From contig JADFUC010000322.1 of assembly GCA_019722365.1 (NCBI GenBank), forward strand, positions 62,001 through 126,000: a DNA stretch of 64,000 nucleotides. Reading direction: 5' to 3'. The notes under the pieces are model-generated. The model saw nothing but the letters and a program-made list of their open reading frames with translations, was not told the DNA's origin and did not search any database. Within the stretch, counting starts at the first letter, position 1. Each line of letters begins with the position of its first letter. The position numbers were made by a program, and so were the translations under genes. Below are positions 26,984-37,425 of this stretch, one piece after another. Source of the DNA: Lithospermum erythrorhizon (Eukaryota > Streptophyta > Magnoliopsida > Boraginales > Boraginaceae).

Positions 26984-27300
26984 ACTAAATAAAAGGTGGT
27001 GGTTAGTCGGTGTTGATTCTCGTGGTGGTTAGATCATGCTTCCTCGATAGATGTGTTTGCGTATTGCAAATCGTTTGGGGAGAGTTCTCAACAGCCTTTA
27101 GAATAGGAGTTTCACCGTTTTCGTCTCACTCCCCCAGTGCAAGGACTCATTAGCTATGTCTTTGATTTTTTGAGTTGTAAGAAGCAATAGTCGTCTTAAC
27201 TTCCGTTCTCGAGTTTCCCATCTTTAATTAATTATTTGGAGTCTTCGCATTCTAAAAGCTACCGATTACGCCCGTATTGTTTCTAGAATCTCCGTGATTC
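26984..27300 (-). repeat. Probable 5' LTR of the Copia element (partner not found)
   Basis: Called by position next to the primer binding site. No second copy was seen at 22.1-22.5 kb, so the element is probably truncated at its 3' end or its 3' LTR is too decayed to see. Confidence 0.3.
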
Positions 27301-27309
27301 GCCAGCAAC

Positions 27310-27600
27310 GTCTGGTGATCAATTTGAAGACCCTAGTGATGATCACGGTCGGTTCGGTGATGCGGATCCGCAAAATCTTCAAGTTGAACTTTGATACGCT
27401 TGGTCCCGTATAAGGGGTCAAATGAAACAAAAGGACGGTTGCCGGTTGGAAAACGCTCGATGATCGAGTCTAAGTAAAGGATCGAAAAGAGTTTAGTTTC
27501 TAAAAGAGAATTTGGGTATCATAGTGAACTTATGATTTGGCCCCAAGGTTAACTTTTTATGGTCACATTTTTTATCACAGTTACTTTGGCCGAGCGCCCG
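27310..27600 (-). repeat. LTR-like repeat D, left copy (3' LTR)
   Basis: Shares with 35725-35985, in direct orientation, CAAGTTGAACTT, AAAACAA(A)AGGACGGTTGCC, GGATCGAAAA, GAGAATTTGGGTATCA and GTTACTTTGGCCGAG. Similarity fades past 27600, so the full LTR extent is uncertain. Confidence 0.65.
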
Positions 27601-27981
27601 TGGTCTATTTGTGTAGCTTCTCCCTTACCGTCGGGTAAATATAAGAGTTTTTTAGAGAACCTGGCACCACACCTCTTAATCGACTTGCATAGGTCACTCC
27701 CTTACTCTGATATAGAGGTTTTCTGATTGCTGCCTAGAGGCTAGAAGTTCTGATAGTGATGCAGTCGTACTTGACCCCCAGTCTTCCTACATTCTTGTTG
27801 ACGGTAGTAGGAATCTGGCTTCTCTTGAAGCCACCTTTGTACTGAGCCCGCCCGTCTCGCCGTCCCACTTGATCTAAGGCGGTGAGGCATTGACATCGAT
27901 CGTTGTGGTGAACTCTCGGGGACTTGGTTGACTTGAGGTCCTCACGGAATCCTTTTGTGGTCTCGATATGTAGTTTGATTA

Positions 27982-29465
27982 TTGGGGTTCTGTTCGACTT
28001 ACCTGCGGCGGTGTGAATCCAATGGTGAGTTAACTTTCACTTACTTCGCTTCTCATGGCCAGCCCGAGAAGGATGAGTTTCTCTTTGTGGTGAAATCGGA
28101 GATGAAGGGTTCGGCAGCCTTGCTTCTTGAGGGGAACCGAAACACAGATGCCTTTTTTCTTCACTTGCCTAAAAGGGCAGAGTTCTCCTCTAATCATTCC
28201 CTGCGGGTTCACAATGCAAATCCAGAAATCAGAGTCGCTCCCCAGGTGCGAGAGCAAAGAATCTGATTGCATACTCAGCTCTTGGCAGGCGGATAGGCCA
28301 CGTCCCCTGCTGGCGTCTACCGCAGGCCGCCAGAGTTCTAGAAGAGCGAGATTATGCCCCATTCGATGTTGACCTTAGAGACTACTGGGCGGCGATAGTG
28401 ACTTTAATGTGCACGACCGTTTCCACCGCCTCCCGACTATTCCGCGGCCCTCTTACAATAGGTTGCCGCCAGAATGGTCTTGCTTGTGGTTTAATGTTTT
28501 CTCACTTCTCAGGCTTGAATGTTTCTCGGGGTTCTTACCATGTCGACCCAAGCTCCACGGCGATCATTGGTGGTGTGACTCCTTAGAGGGGGATGAAGAG
28601 TGGCAGAGTCCTAGAGTGAGGAAGGGTACACCACTTTCCTGAGGCTGCAAAATTCGCTTTTTGTTGACGTTTTATGCTTTCAGTATCATCCCGGGCAGCG
28701 CATTTGGGACTAAGTGCATACAATGGAATCAAGCCCCGAAATAGGTCCCGATAATGCCGCCTAGAGCCAGGCACGAGGCAAATACTCTCGAGGATTCGAT
28801 GGAAATCCTGCAAACTTTACGTCCTCCGATGGGTCGAATCGAAAGTCCTCACGGTTCCAGCGATCACGCCCGGGCTACACCTGTTGGGGCCGGTGGACAC
28901 TCAACCAACTGTTGTTTTGGAGCCGGAGGAGGAGGATCATGGGGAGTTGGCTCTGCAATTCCTCGGGTTCCTCTCTTAGAAAACATGCTCCATTGCAGGG
29001 GCATTTCAATGCATCGGGAGGACCCATTGAGGGGATGGGATCCCACTGCGATACCGGTCGTCGAGTCTCTGAGTTGGAGGAGACCTCTCTTCCACAGTCT
29101 CCCATCCTTCCTGCCCAGAGCTCTATGGCCTCGAGGAGACCCCCCGCTGGTCCAAATCATGAGGTAATCTCTCTTTCTCGCTCACAGGAGATAAGGTACA
29201 CTCTTGACTTCTTTATCATTCCATCGTTTCTTTGCTTGAAAGCTGCCCTCCTATTCTTGGTTCTTTAGCCTCCAAGGTACAACTCGGTCCTACATGGGTC
29301 TTCTATCTTCTTACGAGGAGGCCGGTGGGTCCTCTCGGGCGGCCAAGCCCAGGCTTGGTGATGGCACTTGAAAAAAAGGCTCGGGAGGAAGGGGGCCTGC
29401 TGGCCGCCTCAATCACGTGGCGAGGCTGGAGATCCTGGGCTAGTCTAGGGGCGTCGAACTTCTAA
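27982..29465 (+). pseudogene. Possible antisense extra ORF of the Gypsy element
   Basis: Frames on the plus strand (27982-28266, 28398-28642, 28754-29268, 29232-29465) chain through a GC-rich block downstream of the integrase but on the opposite strand to gag-pol. The first contains ELTFTYFASHGQPEKDEFLFV, whose aromatic-rich pattern loosely recalls the putative gypsy-type transposase domain found in extra ORFs of Tat elements. The later part is rich in Ser, Gly and Pro. Tat-lineage elements are known to carry additional ORFs, sometimes antisense after pol. Minus-strand frames also exist here (28030-28362, 28864-29160), so strand choice is uncertain. Confidence 0.35.
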
Positions 29466-30151
29466 GGGACTTATGACCCTAGTCCCGTGGTTTATGTAGC
29501 AGGCATTATTCTTTGACATTTGTTCGCCCCAGAGGACCGTCCGGGTGGTGCTGGTGGTGGATAGATAAGATCTTAGTACCCACATCCTTCTAGGACTGGT
29601 GAGGGATGTTGTCTCCCACCCGACCCCTCTTGACTTGTAATATTGTTTCCTCGTCTGATGAGCGATTGAATAACTGCGTCTTCCCGTTCTTTTGTTCTTT
29701 TGTATTGTGCTCGTCTTTTTTTGCTTGATGCTTGTCTTTAGTTCTATTTAATTGTTATATGTTTGGTATTGCTCCTCCGTATTGGCCCTCTAGTTGACCT
29801 GAGGCTGATCCCGGCCGCTTATGGCGAGGGGTCGTGCCTTAAAGGTTTTGAATCCACTGTTTACATTCACCCACGGATCCTACCGTACTCTACCAGTATG
29901 GGGATGAAGTGTTAGGTGGATTTGGTTTGATGATTCAGTGGGATAAGCATAAACCATTTAAGATAGATTTTCATCAATTTAGCGTTTCCTTTAGTACTAG
30001 GACATTTGATTTCGATACTCTGTCACATAGAACTTCGATGAATATCACAGGATAATTTAGCTGAATCAAATCTTTTATTCATGATGCAACAAATACAAAA
30101 TGGGCTTGCGTGAAATGTTTCTGGGTGGCATGTTGCCCGCTTTGGCGCCAC
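29466..30151. other. Gypsy interior, no recognised frame
   Basis: Falls between the antisense ORF candidate and the integrase C-terminus. No domain is visible on either strand. Confidence 0.35.
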
Positions 30152-30639
30152 TCAGGAGTCTCCAGTCGTATGTGGCCCAGCCTTTCTAGAACAAGGTATG
30201 GACCCTCGAGGGGACTCAGGGTTTAGGAAGCTTCCCAGTGGATCTTGTCGTGCTCTTAGGACCAAATCTCCTACCAATAGTGCTCGGCGGACCACTTTTT
30301 GTTTGCGATGGCATTTACACACACGCACAGCCAGAGACGTGTGTGACCAGGCAAACTCCTTGCTTTCCTCCAAACGGGTCCACGTTGAGCCGAAGCCCAC
30401 CTTTCATTCGGCCCAGCTCGTCATAATATGAAACTCGAGCCGTCTCCAAGTGAATCTCGACCGAAGCAGTGCATCGGATCCATCTGGCTGGCGAAATTGG
30501 AGTGCCGTGTGATGGGATTTGGAGTCGTCCGGAAGGACCATAACAGCATTGGAAGCTCACAGTCTGGCGACCTCCACCATCCGCCAGCCCCTTCTTGTAC
30601 ACTTGATGATTCTAGCGGTTCGTAAGCCACCGTATCCAT
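30152..30639 (-). pseudogene. Gypsy integrase C-terminal part
   Basis: Two overlapping frames on the minus strand carry LPMLLWSFRTTPN (conserved LPxVLWxxRTTP of Tat/Athila integrases), then ETARVSYYDELG...LRLNVD, and later KVVRRALLVGDLVLR, the VGDLVLR motif of the integrase C-terminal domain. The spacing matches the family (about 140 residues from LWSFRTTP to GDLVLR), with at least one frameshift between them. The integrase inserts element DNA into the genome. This copy is dead. Confidence 0.8.
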
Positions 30640-31472
30640 TGGCAGGATATGACCACGAGGTCAGATCCGATTGTTCTATATCCCATTTCTAGCATAGGTG
30701 CTTGATTTTCGGTGAAAGTCCTTAAGGCTGTTTTCTTTCCCAGTCTGGCGAATCAGTAAAAATCTCACTTAGAACTAGTACCACTCTGAATCTTTGGTGG
30801 CCGGGCAGCTACTTCGTTTGGTGAAGTAAATCTGCATGGTATATCTTTGCCCAGGTATCGTGGAGATCTCTATTTATATCAACGCCCCAGTTTGAAGGCC
30901 TTTGGACAAAACTATGACAACTGTGACAAAGGGATCTTGTGTGCACCTCTGCATTTTCCGGACATGATGCGGGCACCATAGCTCTGAACGGCCAAAATAT
31001 TCCGGTCGTCACCCGTCTTACGTAGGGAGCTTTTAATGTGGCTTATGGCCCCAGCGCACCTCTTGATCGATGGTGATCACTCGCAGGGACCCACCCCAGC
31101 GATAATTGCGCGAGGAAGGATAACTTCGATAGAAGACTCGTCGTAGAGGGTATACCTCGAGCTTGCCTTTGGATAACATTAGTACTGAGGGATCTGGGGA
31201 TGACCCAGTTCTGGAGATACGATAGCTTTGTCATGGTGTTCCCTGCGCCCCTCCGAGAATTAATCATCGCCTCCTTCATCCGAAAGGCTTCTTCTACATG
31301 GTTTCTACTAAAGGGTGGAATCGAGGTGTCCGTACTGTGCCAAGCTGGGATGGTCTATCCGCCTCGATTCTCTCGAGGCATGTACCATCGATGGGGTAAA
31401 ATTCGGCCCAAATTGTGAACTCTCCTTGAGATATCCCATTCATTTTTCCGTCGTTTCAATTTTAAATCGCCA

Positions 31473-31670
31473 TTACTTATGGTCAGCTGTACTGGCGAGA
31501 ATCAGATCCTTATATGGATGTGCTACTGCCCAGTATTTGCTATTGATTCCCATTGACAGGATTCTTACGTACTCGGCGTAAATTGTTACATTGGCCGTCG
31601 AATCTGAGCATACTCGATTTTGGCCCTCAAAGGTAAGATTCCAACCCGTGAGCTGCCGAGATTGCTGCAA
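31473..31670 (-). pseudogene. Gypsy RNase H region
   Basis: Reads LTFEGQNRVCSDSTANVTIYAEYVRIL, shortened here. This resembles the Tat/Athila RNase H segment (LxFxxxxTNNxAEYEALLxGL), in which the acidic AEYE block contributes to the active site. It lies about 850 bp upstream of the integrase block on the minus strand, as expected. Confidence 0.5.
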
Positions 31671-33419
31671 CGTCGTGCTCGTAGGTTGATTAACTTTCGG
31701 GTGCTTCGCCCAGGCTGCATTGGGTGCATTCTACCGTGAAGTTATTTGGGAGCACGAGCTTTTATACTCGTCCATTGGCTTGTACCGGAGGTGCATTCAC
31801 TCATTGAATATCCGCTGGAGCCTGGGCTTTCCGATGGCTAACGTAGTGGTTGTTTACCTCAGCGGGATCGCCTCGAATAAGGGTTGAACTTAGAGGCGGC
31901 CAGCAGTGAATGCTTGAGCCTCCCGTCGGGGAAGTACCTCATCTCGGCTCCCTCGCCCGGCCCCAACATAATACACTAGTCTTTGTACATTCTCCTCTTG
32001 GATGAGGAAATTGCTTAAGCAGGAAGCGCGAATAAAGTTGCGGGATGTGCCCACTGGGCCAGAAGGCTGGCAGTGGGAGGCTGTAGGTACTCCTTGACTC
32101 TGAAAGGACTTCTCTGGCTGCGATTATTGCAAACTCTCTCCCCTCTTATGGCTTTAAAGAAAGACAAAGTCCCGTCTCGGCGAGATTTGGATAGGTTCTG
32201 GGACTACTGCATGGCTTCGCGGCTGTGACTATACATGGGGGATGACCCATTCCGATGGTGATCATGTAACCCGAGACTTTGCAAGGGGTTTACTGACTTG
32301 CTCTGTAGAAGCTTATACATGGCAAGTTATTAAACTTCTACCAGGAAGGTTGGCTTTCATGATCCTTTATTCGACTCTTGATGACATAATCCATAGATCT
32401 CCGTGTTTGACCAATACAGAACAATCTCTGACAGATGAAGATACCATTTTCGATTCTGAGGCGATGTTTAGTATCGCATCTTTATAACACGCATATCCGG
32501 GCTTGGGTCAGCAGCTAATAATGTTGACGAGTAATCATCCTTGAGGACGGGCCTTGTTGTCTTTGGTGGCCTTGTAGCATGCCAGTCCGTTAGGTTTTTG
32601 ACTAGCCTTTTGATTGGCCATTAAATGTTGAAGCAAGGAGTTCCCCAGTTAATTGCACACCAGCAGGTTTATAAATTCCTCCCGGATGGCCTCTCCTTTC
32701 TTTAGAGAATTTCGCCTTGCAGCAGTTGGCAGGTGTGGATAACCAGGTGGCCCATTTTCAGTCTCTTCCGGGATGTTGGCTTACTCACGCTGTGCCTTTA
32801 CATCATGGAAGCCAAAGTAACATCCTGCATGCTGCCCCGGATGCCTATATATCTCCCGTGTCTTGTGGCGTGTTGGCGAACTTCATTTATTGGAATGTAT
32901 ATAAAGGGATACCTTTATAAAACTATAGATAATTCATTATAGGCCCCGCCATCGAAGTCCTGATAATGAACTCCGCCCACCCTGCCGGAGACTGCTGGGA
33001 TCTTGTTCTTAACAATGAGTTTGCTTGAGGTTCGATGCATGTTCTATGAACCCCATAAGCGGAGTACTTAACCCGGTTTTGATCTTCCGTCTAGCTTTGA
33101 GATAATAAAAAAACGGGATGTCGGCTCCGGTGTCCTTTTATATCCGCCCAACTAAGATTAACTATGCGGGGTGATAACTATATGGATCTTCATGAGCACT
33201 GCCATCCCCTCAAAATCCTTCTTGAGACAATTCCGGGGAACTTCGGGGCATGTTCCCTTGATTGCTCAGCAATCTTGGCAAAATACGCCATCTGCGCTCC
33301 GGAATGCCCTCTGCTGCTCCTTCCCAGAGATGATGTTCACCTCGGTTATATTAGGAGGTACATCCGAGGATACGGACTTTGTCACTTACCGAGCGTCTAT
33401 TCGTACTGCAAATTACTCA
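31671..33419 (-). pseudogene. Gypsy protease-RT region, motifs not legible
   Basis: About 1.75 kb between the gag knuckle and RNase H, where protease and reverse transcriptase belong. Plus-strand frames here (32242-32487, 32717-32942, 33164-33439) are shadows. I could not read YxDD on the minus strand. Confidence 0.35.
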
Positions 33420-34440
33420 CCATGGGCGTAATCCTTTAGCCACCCGTGAGATGAGATTACATATCTCATCGGCCAGTGTTGTGATGCATCGGTAGTATGC
33501 CCGTAGTCCTTATGATATTGGAAAAATTTTACTCATATATTAACTTTGTTTGTGGGGTCTTACGCCGAGGGTGGCCGTGAGTATGACCATATCCTCAATC
33601 TTGAGGCAACGATGCGGTGAGGTTTTGGATGGTCAGTCGAACTTCCCTCGCTGCCGCTTCCATTACGCTTGGATCCCACTTGGAGAGGCCTGGCAGATTC
33701 TTAAGTCGGCTCGGGGTAGGCCATTAATAAGTTACTGGATCTATCCAAAGCGCTCAGCCTGCTTAGGGTCGGGCTTGGCGCCCGAGTGTCGTCCGCCCCG
33801 CCAGCGACCCTTTTCTCAACCATATTCGATTGTATTTGAAGGCTGTTTCTTGACTTCTTTAAAATCATGGGGCTTACTCTTAATAGAGACTCCTTAAGCT
33901 TGCGTCCGGTACTGAGCGCCATGGCAATCCATGACAATCTTCTTATTGGCCCCAGTATCCAAATTAAATTCCATCCCAAAATGACTCCTTTAAGGAGGCG
34001 ACCAACTGATCTCCACTTTGTTTGATAGTGATCGAGTGCTAATGCTGTCTTGCGGACCCTCCACTGAGGTCTGGTGGCAGATGTGAGCTCTTTAGAGGAT
34101 GTAATGCCATTACGGTAACGGTTGAACCATTTTAACGCTAGAGCGTAGTCGGATGGAAAGGCGTTGAAATCGCACTGTCATTTGTGAGACATGCGGGACT
34201 AAAACTCGAGATGTGCTCCTGGGTCGTCTTTCCCATTGAATTTGGTAAACCACGGGAGTTTCATTAAGCCGGAAGGGCCCACACTCAGATGTTGGGAGAA
34301 AAAGCCGTCGGACACTAGGCGAGTGTTGGTCCAGCGGCCCAGCGCTGGCACATGCATGCCCACTCTTTTCAGGAGGGCGTCCACACTTGCCCATTGCTTT
34401 CACATTAAATTCTCTTTCGATTATAGGTCTCATCCCCAAT
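33420..34440 (-). pseudogene. Gypsy gag
   Basis: Near the start of the region, LPWFTKFNGKDDPGAHLEF (frame 34199-34384) matches the Tat-type gag motif P-xxYDGxxDPxxHLxxF. At about 33430-33526 the minus strand reads FFQYHKDYGHTTDAS followed by VISSHGWLKDYAH. This is a decayed copy of the gag zinc-knuckle-like segment FHxDxGHTTDDCxxLxxEIExLIxxGxLxxYV. The knuckle cysteines are lost. Gag forms the particle that packages element RNA. Confidence 0.7.
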
Positions 34441-35724
34441 CCCTTCGGACCGGACGATACTTCTACGGGGGTTGTCTCCCCTTAGTTGGAGTCGACTTGA
34501 AGGCTGGCTGTATGCTTATTTAGTTATGATGGTTAAAGTAAGCCCTTACTGACCTGACCGCCCATCTCCGATGGGTATGGGTTTCCCCGACTTGAAGTTT
34601 GCATCAGAACTGAGTTGATTGGCTCTTGGAGTGTTGGTTGGGTCATTCTTATTTCTGGAAATCAAAGTATTTTGATTTCTATAATTATAATCGTTAGATA
34701 ATTTTTTGTAACAATTTATTTTACTAGTTTTTAGTTAAATGTGACTACTCAGTAAGTGTTCTAAAATTGTAATTGTTAATTACTAAATTGGAACTCCTGA
34801 ATAATAGGTTATGCGGTCTGCTAGATCCCATGTAACCGATATAATAATATAATGGTCAATTGGTATTATAAATTAATATTACTCAGGAGGCAGGAAGATT
34901 ATTGTATGTCTGATGATTTAGGTTATATTCCGTATAAAATTAAACGTCATGATTGCTAAATTGGGAGTTGATTGAAATCAGCAGACACCGATGAGTATTT
35001 TAAGTGTAAAATACAAATTGGATAAAATGAATCGATTAACTTGTTAGTTGATTGAAGAGTTAACGAGAAAGGAAAATTTCGTTAGTAGCTTTGTTAAGGA
35101 TTCTTTCTATAGCATTAAATAAGTTGGTTAGAACGCGAGTCCAGCTCATTTAATTAACGAGAATTCGAACTATTAAAACTTAAAATAGAATTATTTGAGA
35201 AAGATGGAAATAGAAAAACCTAAATTTCATTTCATATTTTCCCTTCCCCATAACCGCCCGCCCTTCCCACTTTCCATAGCCTCCCAGTTTTTGAGTCAAG
35301 TTTGACTCAAAAGTTTTTCATCGATATTTATTTGATTCTAGCAAGTCGATCATTGAGACTCTCCTCTTTTGGTGTGGACTAATGGAGGCGTCGCATTTAA
35401 GAGCGGAAGAGGACTTGTGGGGAAAGGTTTGAACATCATGACGTTGACTTTATAAGTCCTCCGTTTAGTCGTACATATAATTATTTATTATGTGAATGTA
35501 TTATGTCGTTTATACACTTATCGTTCTTAGTTTAGCTTTTTTATTATAATTTATATTATGAATAAAGTATATAATTCAAATGATTACAACTGTATTGATT
35601 CAAGATCATTCGAGTTGAGTCCATTCTTCCCGGAAGAGCGGTTGTCATTACTCCCGTTTTAACTTAAGGTAATAGTTGAAATGAGTGGGTGGTGACATTC
35701 TAACAATACAAGTCTCAACATGGT
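34441..35724. other. Gypsy leader region, no gene
   Basis: AT-rich between gag and the right repeat D. At about 35650-35722, read on the minus strand, the sequence begins TGTTAGAATGTCACCACCC, which itself looks like the start of a Copia LTR. A further small nested remnant is therefore possible. Confidence 0.3.
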
Positions 35725-35985
35725 AGCCAATAGTCACGTCGGTTTTGACGGATCTGATCCGTCCAAGTTGAACTTCGGCGCACAACCGTCCAATAGGAAA
35801 GCTCAGGCAAAACAAGGACGGTTGCCACACTTACCGTAAACTTTCGAGGCAATCGAGTCGGTAAGGATCGAAAAAGTTTGGAGTGCAAGCAGAGAATTTG
35901 GGTATCAAAGTGAGAACTGCGATTTGGCGCTGAGGGGTTTTAACTTTTACGTCTCTTTGGACCGTTACTTTGGCCGAGGCCTTGA
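35725..35985 (-). repeat. LTR-like repeat D, right copy (5' LTR)
   Basis: Direct-orientation partner of 27310-27600, placed beyond the gag start as expected for the 5' LTR of a minus-strand element. Similarity is not followable past about 35985. Confidence 0.65.
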
Positions 35986-36503
35986 TGGCTCGCCGTGCCA
36001 GATTAATGATTTTGTGGCTCGTTAAAGAGTCGATGGCGTAGTCTTAATTGACACCTTGGTGGAGTCGAACAGTATTAGTCTCGAGCGGCTCCTCTCTCTT
36101 CTTTCTTGGTTGGTGCTTAACCCATTTATCCTAGGCTTTCGAGTTTTGGCCCACTCATGGTCCCAGTCCATTTTATTTGGTGTCTTGTTCACTCGTCTTC
36201 TGAGAATGTTTGTTAAGAACATGATGTTACCCAAAGCCTTTAGCCATTTGTCCGTTCGACCTCCTCCTTAACAATTGTAGCTCATTCAACATTATTTTTA
36301 GTGGGAAATGTCCATCCGATTAGGCCTGACCTTCCAGTTTTCGTATCTGACGGACCTCGAGAAAGCCGTCGTCTTGACACTCATTAGGGGTAGTTTGTCC
36401 GTCAAGCGATGGGGGCAGGTAAGTTGAGCTCCCTCTTTGACTCCTTTCATTGGATTTACCTCGATCTCGCTCTATATGGCCCAGTGTACGCTCTAATATC
36501 AGT
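35986..36503. other. No recognised gene
   Basis: Overlapping frames on both strands (36022-36234 -, 36056-36271 +) without domains. Possibly the outer part of the right repeat D. Confidence 0.3.

Positions 36504-36543
<40 letters not shown>
36504..36543. repeat. Poly(G) run, 40 nt
   Basis: An uninterrupted run of 40 G. Such runs are rare in plant genomes and the frame 36409-36624 passing through it (a polyglycine) is meaningless. It lies 16 bp left of the right C repeat. Confidence 0.95.
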
Positions 36544-36544
<1 letters not shown>

Positions 36545-36558
36545 GGCTTCACCTGACA

Positions 36559-37425
36559 GTTATGAAACCAAAGTCAATAAGCAAGATATGCCAATACACT
36601 AAAATTACCGAAATGATAAAGTGAATAACACGCTGATATGGTAATCAGTTCGGCGCCAATCAAGCACTAAATCGGAGACGCTTCGCTGATGAAGGTTTCC
36701 TGTGACAGGGATGTTGCAAACAGGCCTTACACGAATACCCATATTCTGCCGTCTATTCTCGCCAAATAAGCTTCCAAGAATAAACCACACCTATCTTTGC
36801 CTTGCATCGGCAGCTCTCGATGTTAGAGCTTACAAAGAATCAAATCAATATAAACTCTCAAAGATTGTTATAAAACAATTCATGGTATAAATCTTTAGTC
36901 GGATGATTAAGAGGAATTCTTCACAGACAAATAGCCCAGCACAAACTCTACTTCGCTTGTGCGCTCTACATGAATGAATAAAATATAGAGGCCACGCCGC
37001 TGCTTGTATTTGGCTCACCCATAATGCTCTGGGACACATTAGGATTTCGGACTTCTATAAGTAAAGTGTTGATATGAGATCAAAGACCTTTCCTTAATAC
37101 ATTGAGTCATTGACTCCATCCCAGCTTTGCAATCTCATCAAACTTGATTTTCAAGAAATATCTTTTAAATAATGAGATCTTCGAATCACAAAGTTTCCTT
37201 ACTCTGGCGTAATCCTTCCAAATTAAAATCGTAACCGTTGTAGGCCTGATCTAACTGCTTGATCACGATCAACCTTTGTGAATAAATATCTTTCATGAGT
37301 GAACCACCTCGAAAGCCGTACAATTTTAACGCTTGGGCGAAAGCATAATACCAAAGTACCTTTCCGGTTGTCACAAACCAACTATTACTGACACTTCGTT
37401 GTAGAAAAATTTCATCAATACCACT
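36559..37425 (-). repeat. LTR-like repeat C, right copy
   Basis: Direct-orientation partner of 5160-6070 (landmarks listed there). If C is an LTR pair on the minus strand this is the 5' LTR. Frames within it (36605-36790, 37186-37374) are by-products. Confidence 0.6.

Larger units (their letters stand above)
22500..26985 (-). mobile_element. Decayed Copia retrotransposon (minus strand)
   Basis: Reading from high to low coordinate there is a tRNA-Met-type primer binding site (26970-26983), a gag/protease region with no clear motif, an integrase core (about 25195-25621), an RT block (24267-24330) and an RNase H block (about 22561-22990). The order PBS, IN, RT, RNase H is that of Copia (Ty1). 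The left part is split by about 850 bp of unrelated sequence (23345-24190). All frames are broken. I could not identify the 3' LTR, and the 5' LTR would lie at about 26984-27300. Confidence 0.7.
27310..35990 (-). mobile_element. Decayed Ty3/gypsy retrotransposon, Tat-like lineage (minus strand)
   Basis: Two direct repeats (27310-27600 and 35725-35985) bound an interior with gag (33420-34440), RNase H-like sequence (31473-31670) and integrase (30152-30639) in the order expected for Gypsy on the minus strand. The gag knuckle region and the integrase end resemble the Tat lineage. About 2 kb follow the integrase before the 3' repeat, and coding-like sequence there runs antisense. All frames are broken. 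Confidence 0.65.

Noticed and set aside
28754..29465. Overlapping plus and minus frames of 76-137 codons as host genes
   Set aside because: They lie within the span of the Gypsy element, are open on both strands because of high GC, and show no domain. At most they are part of an element ORF.
36409..36624. Polyglycine-containing frame
   Set aside because: It exists only because of the poly(G) run.
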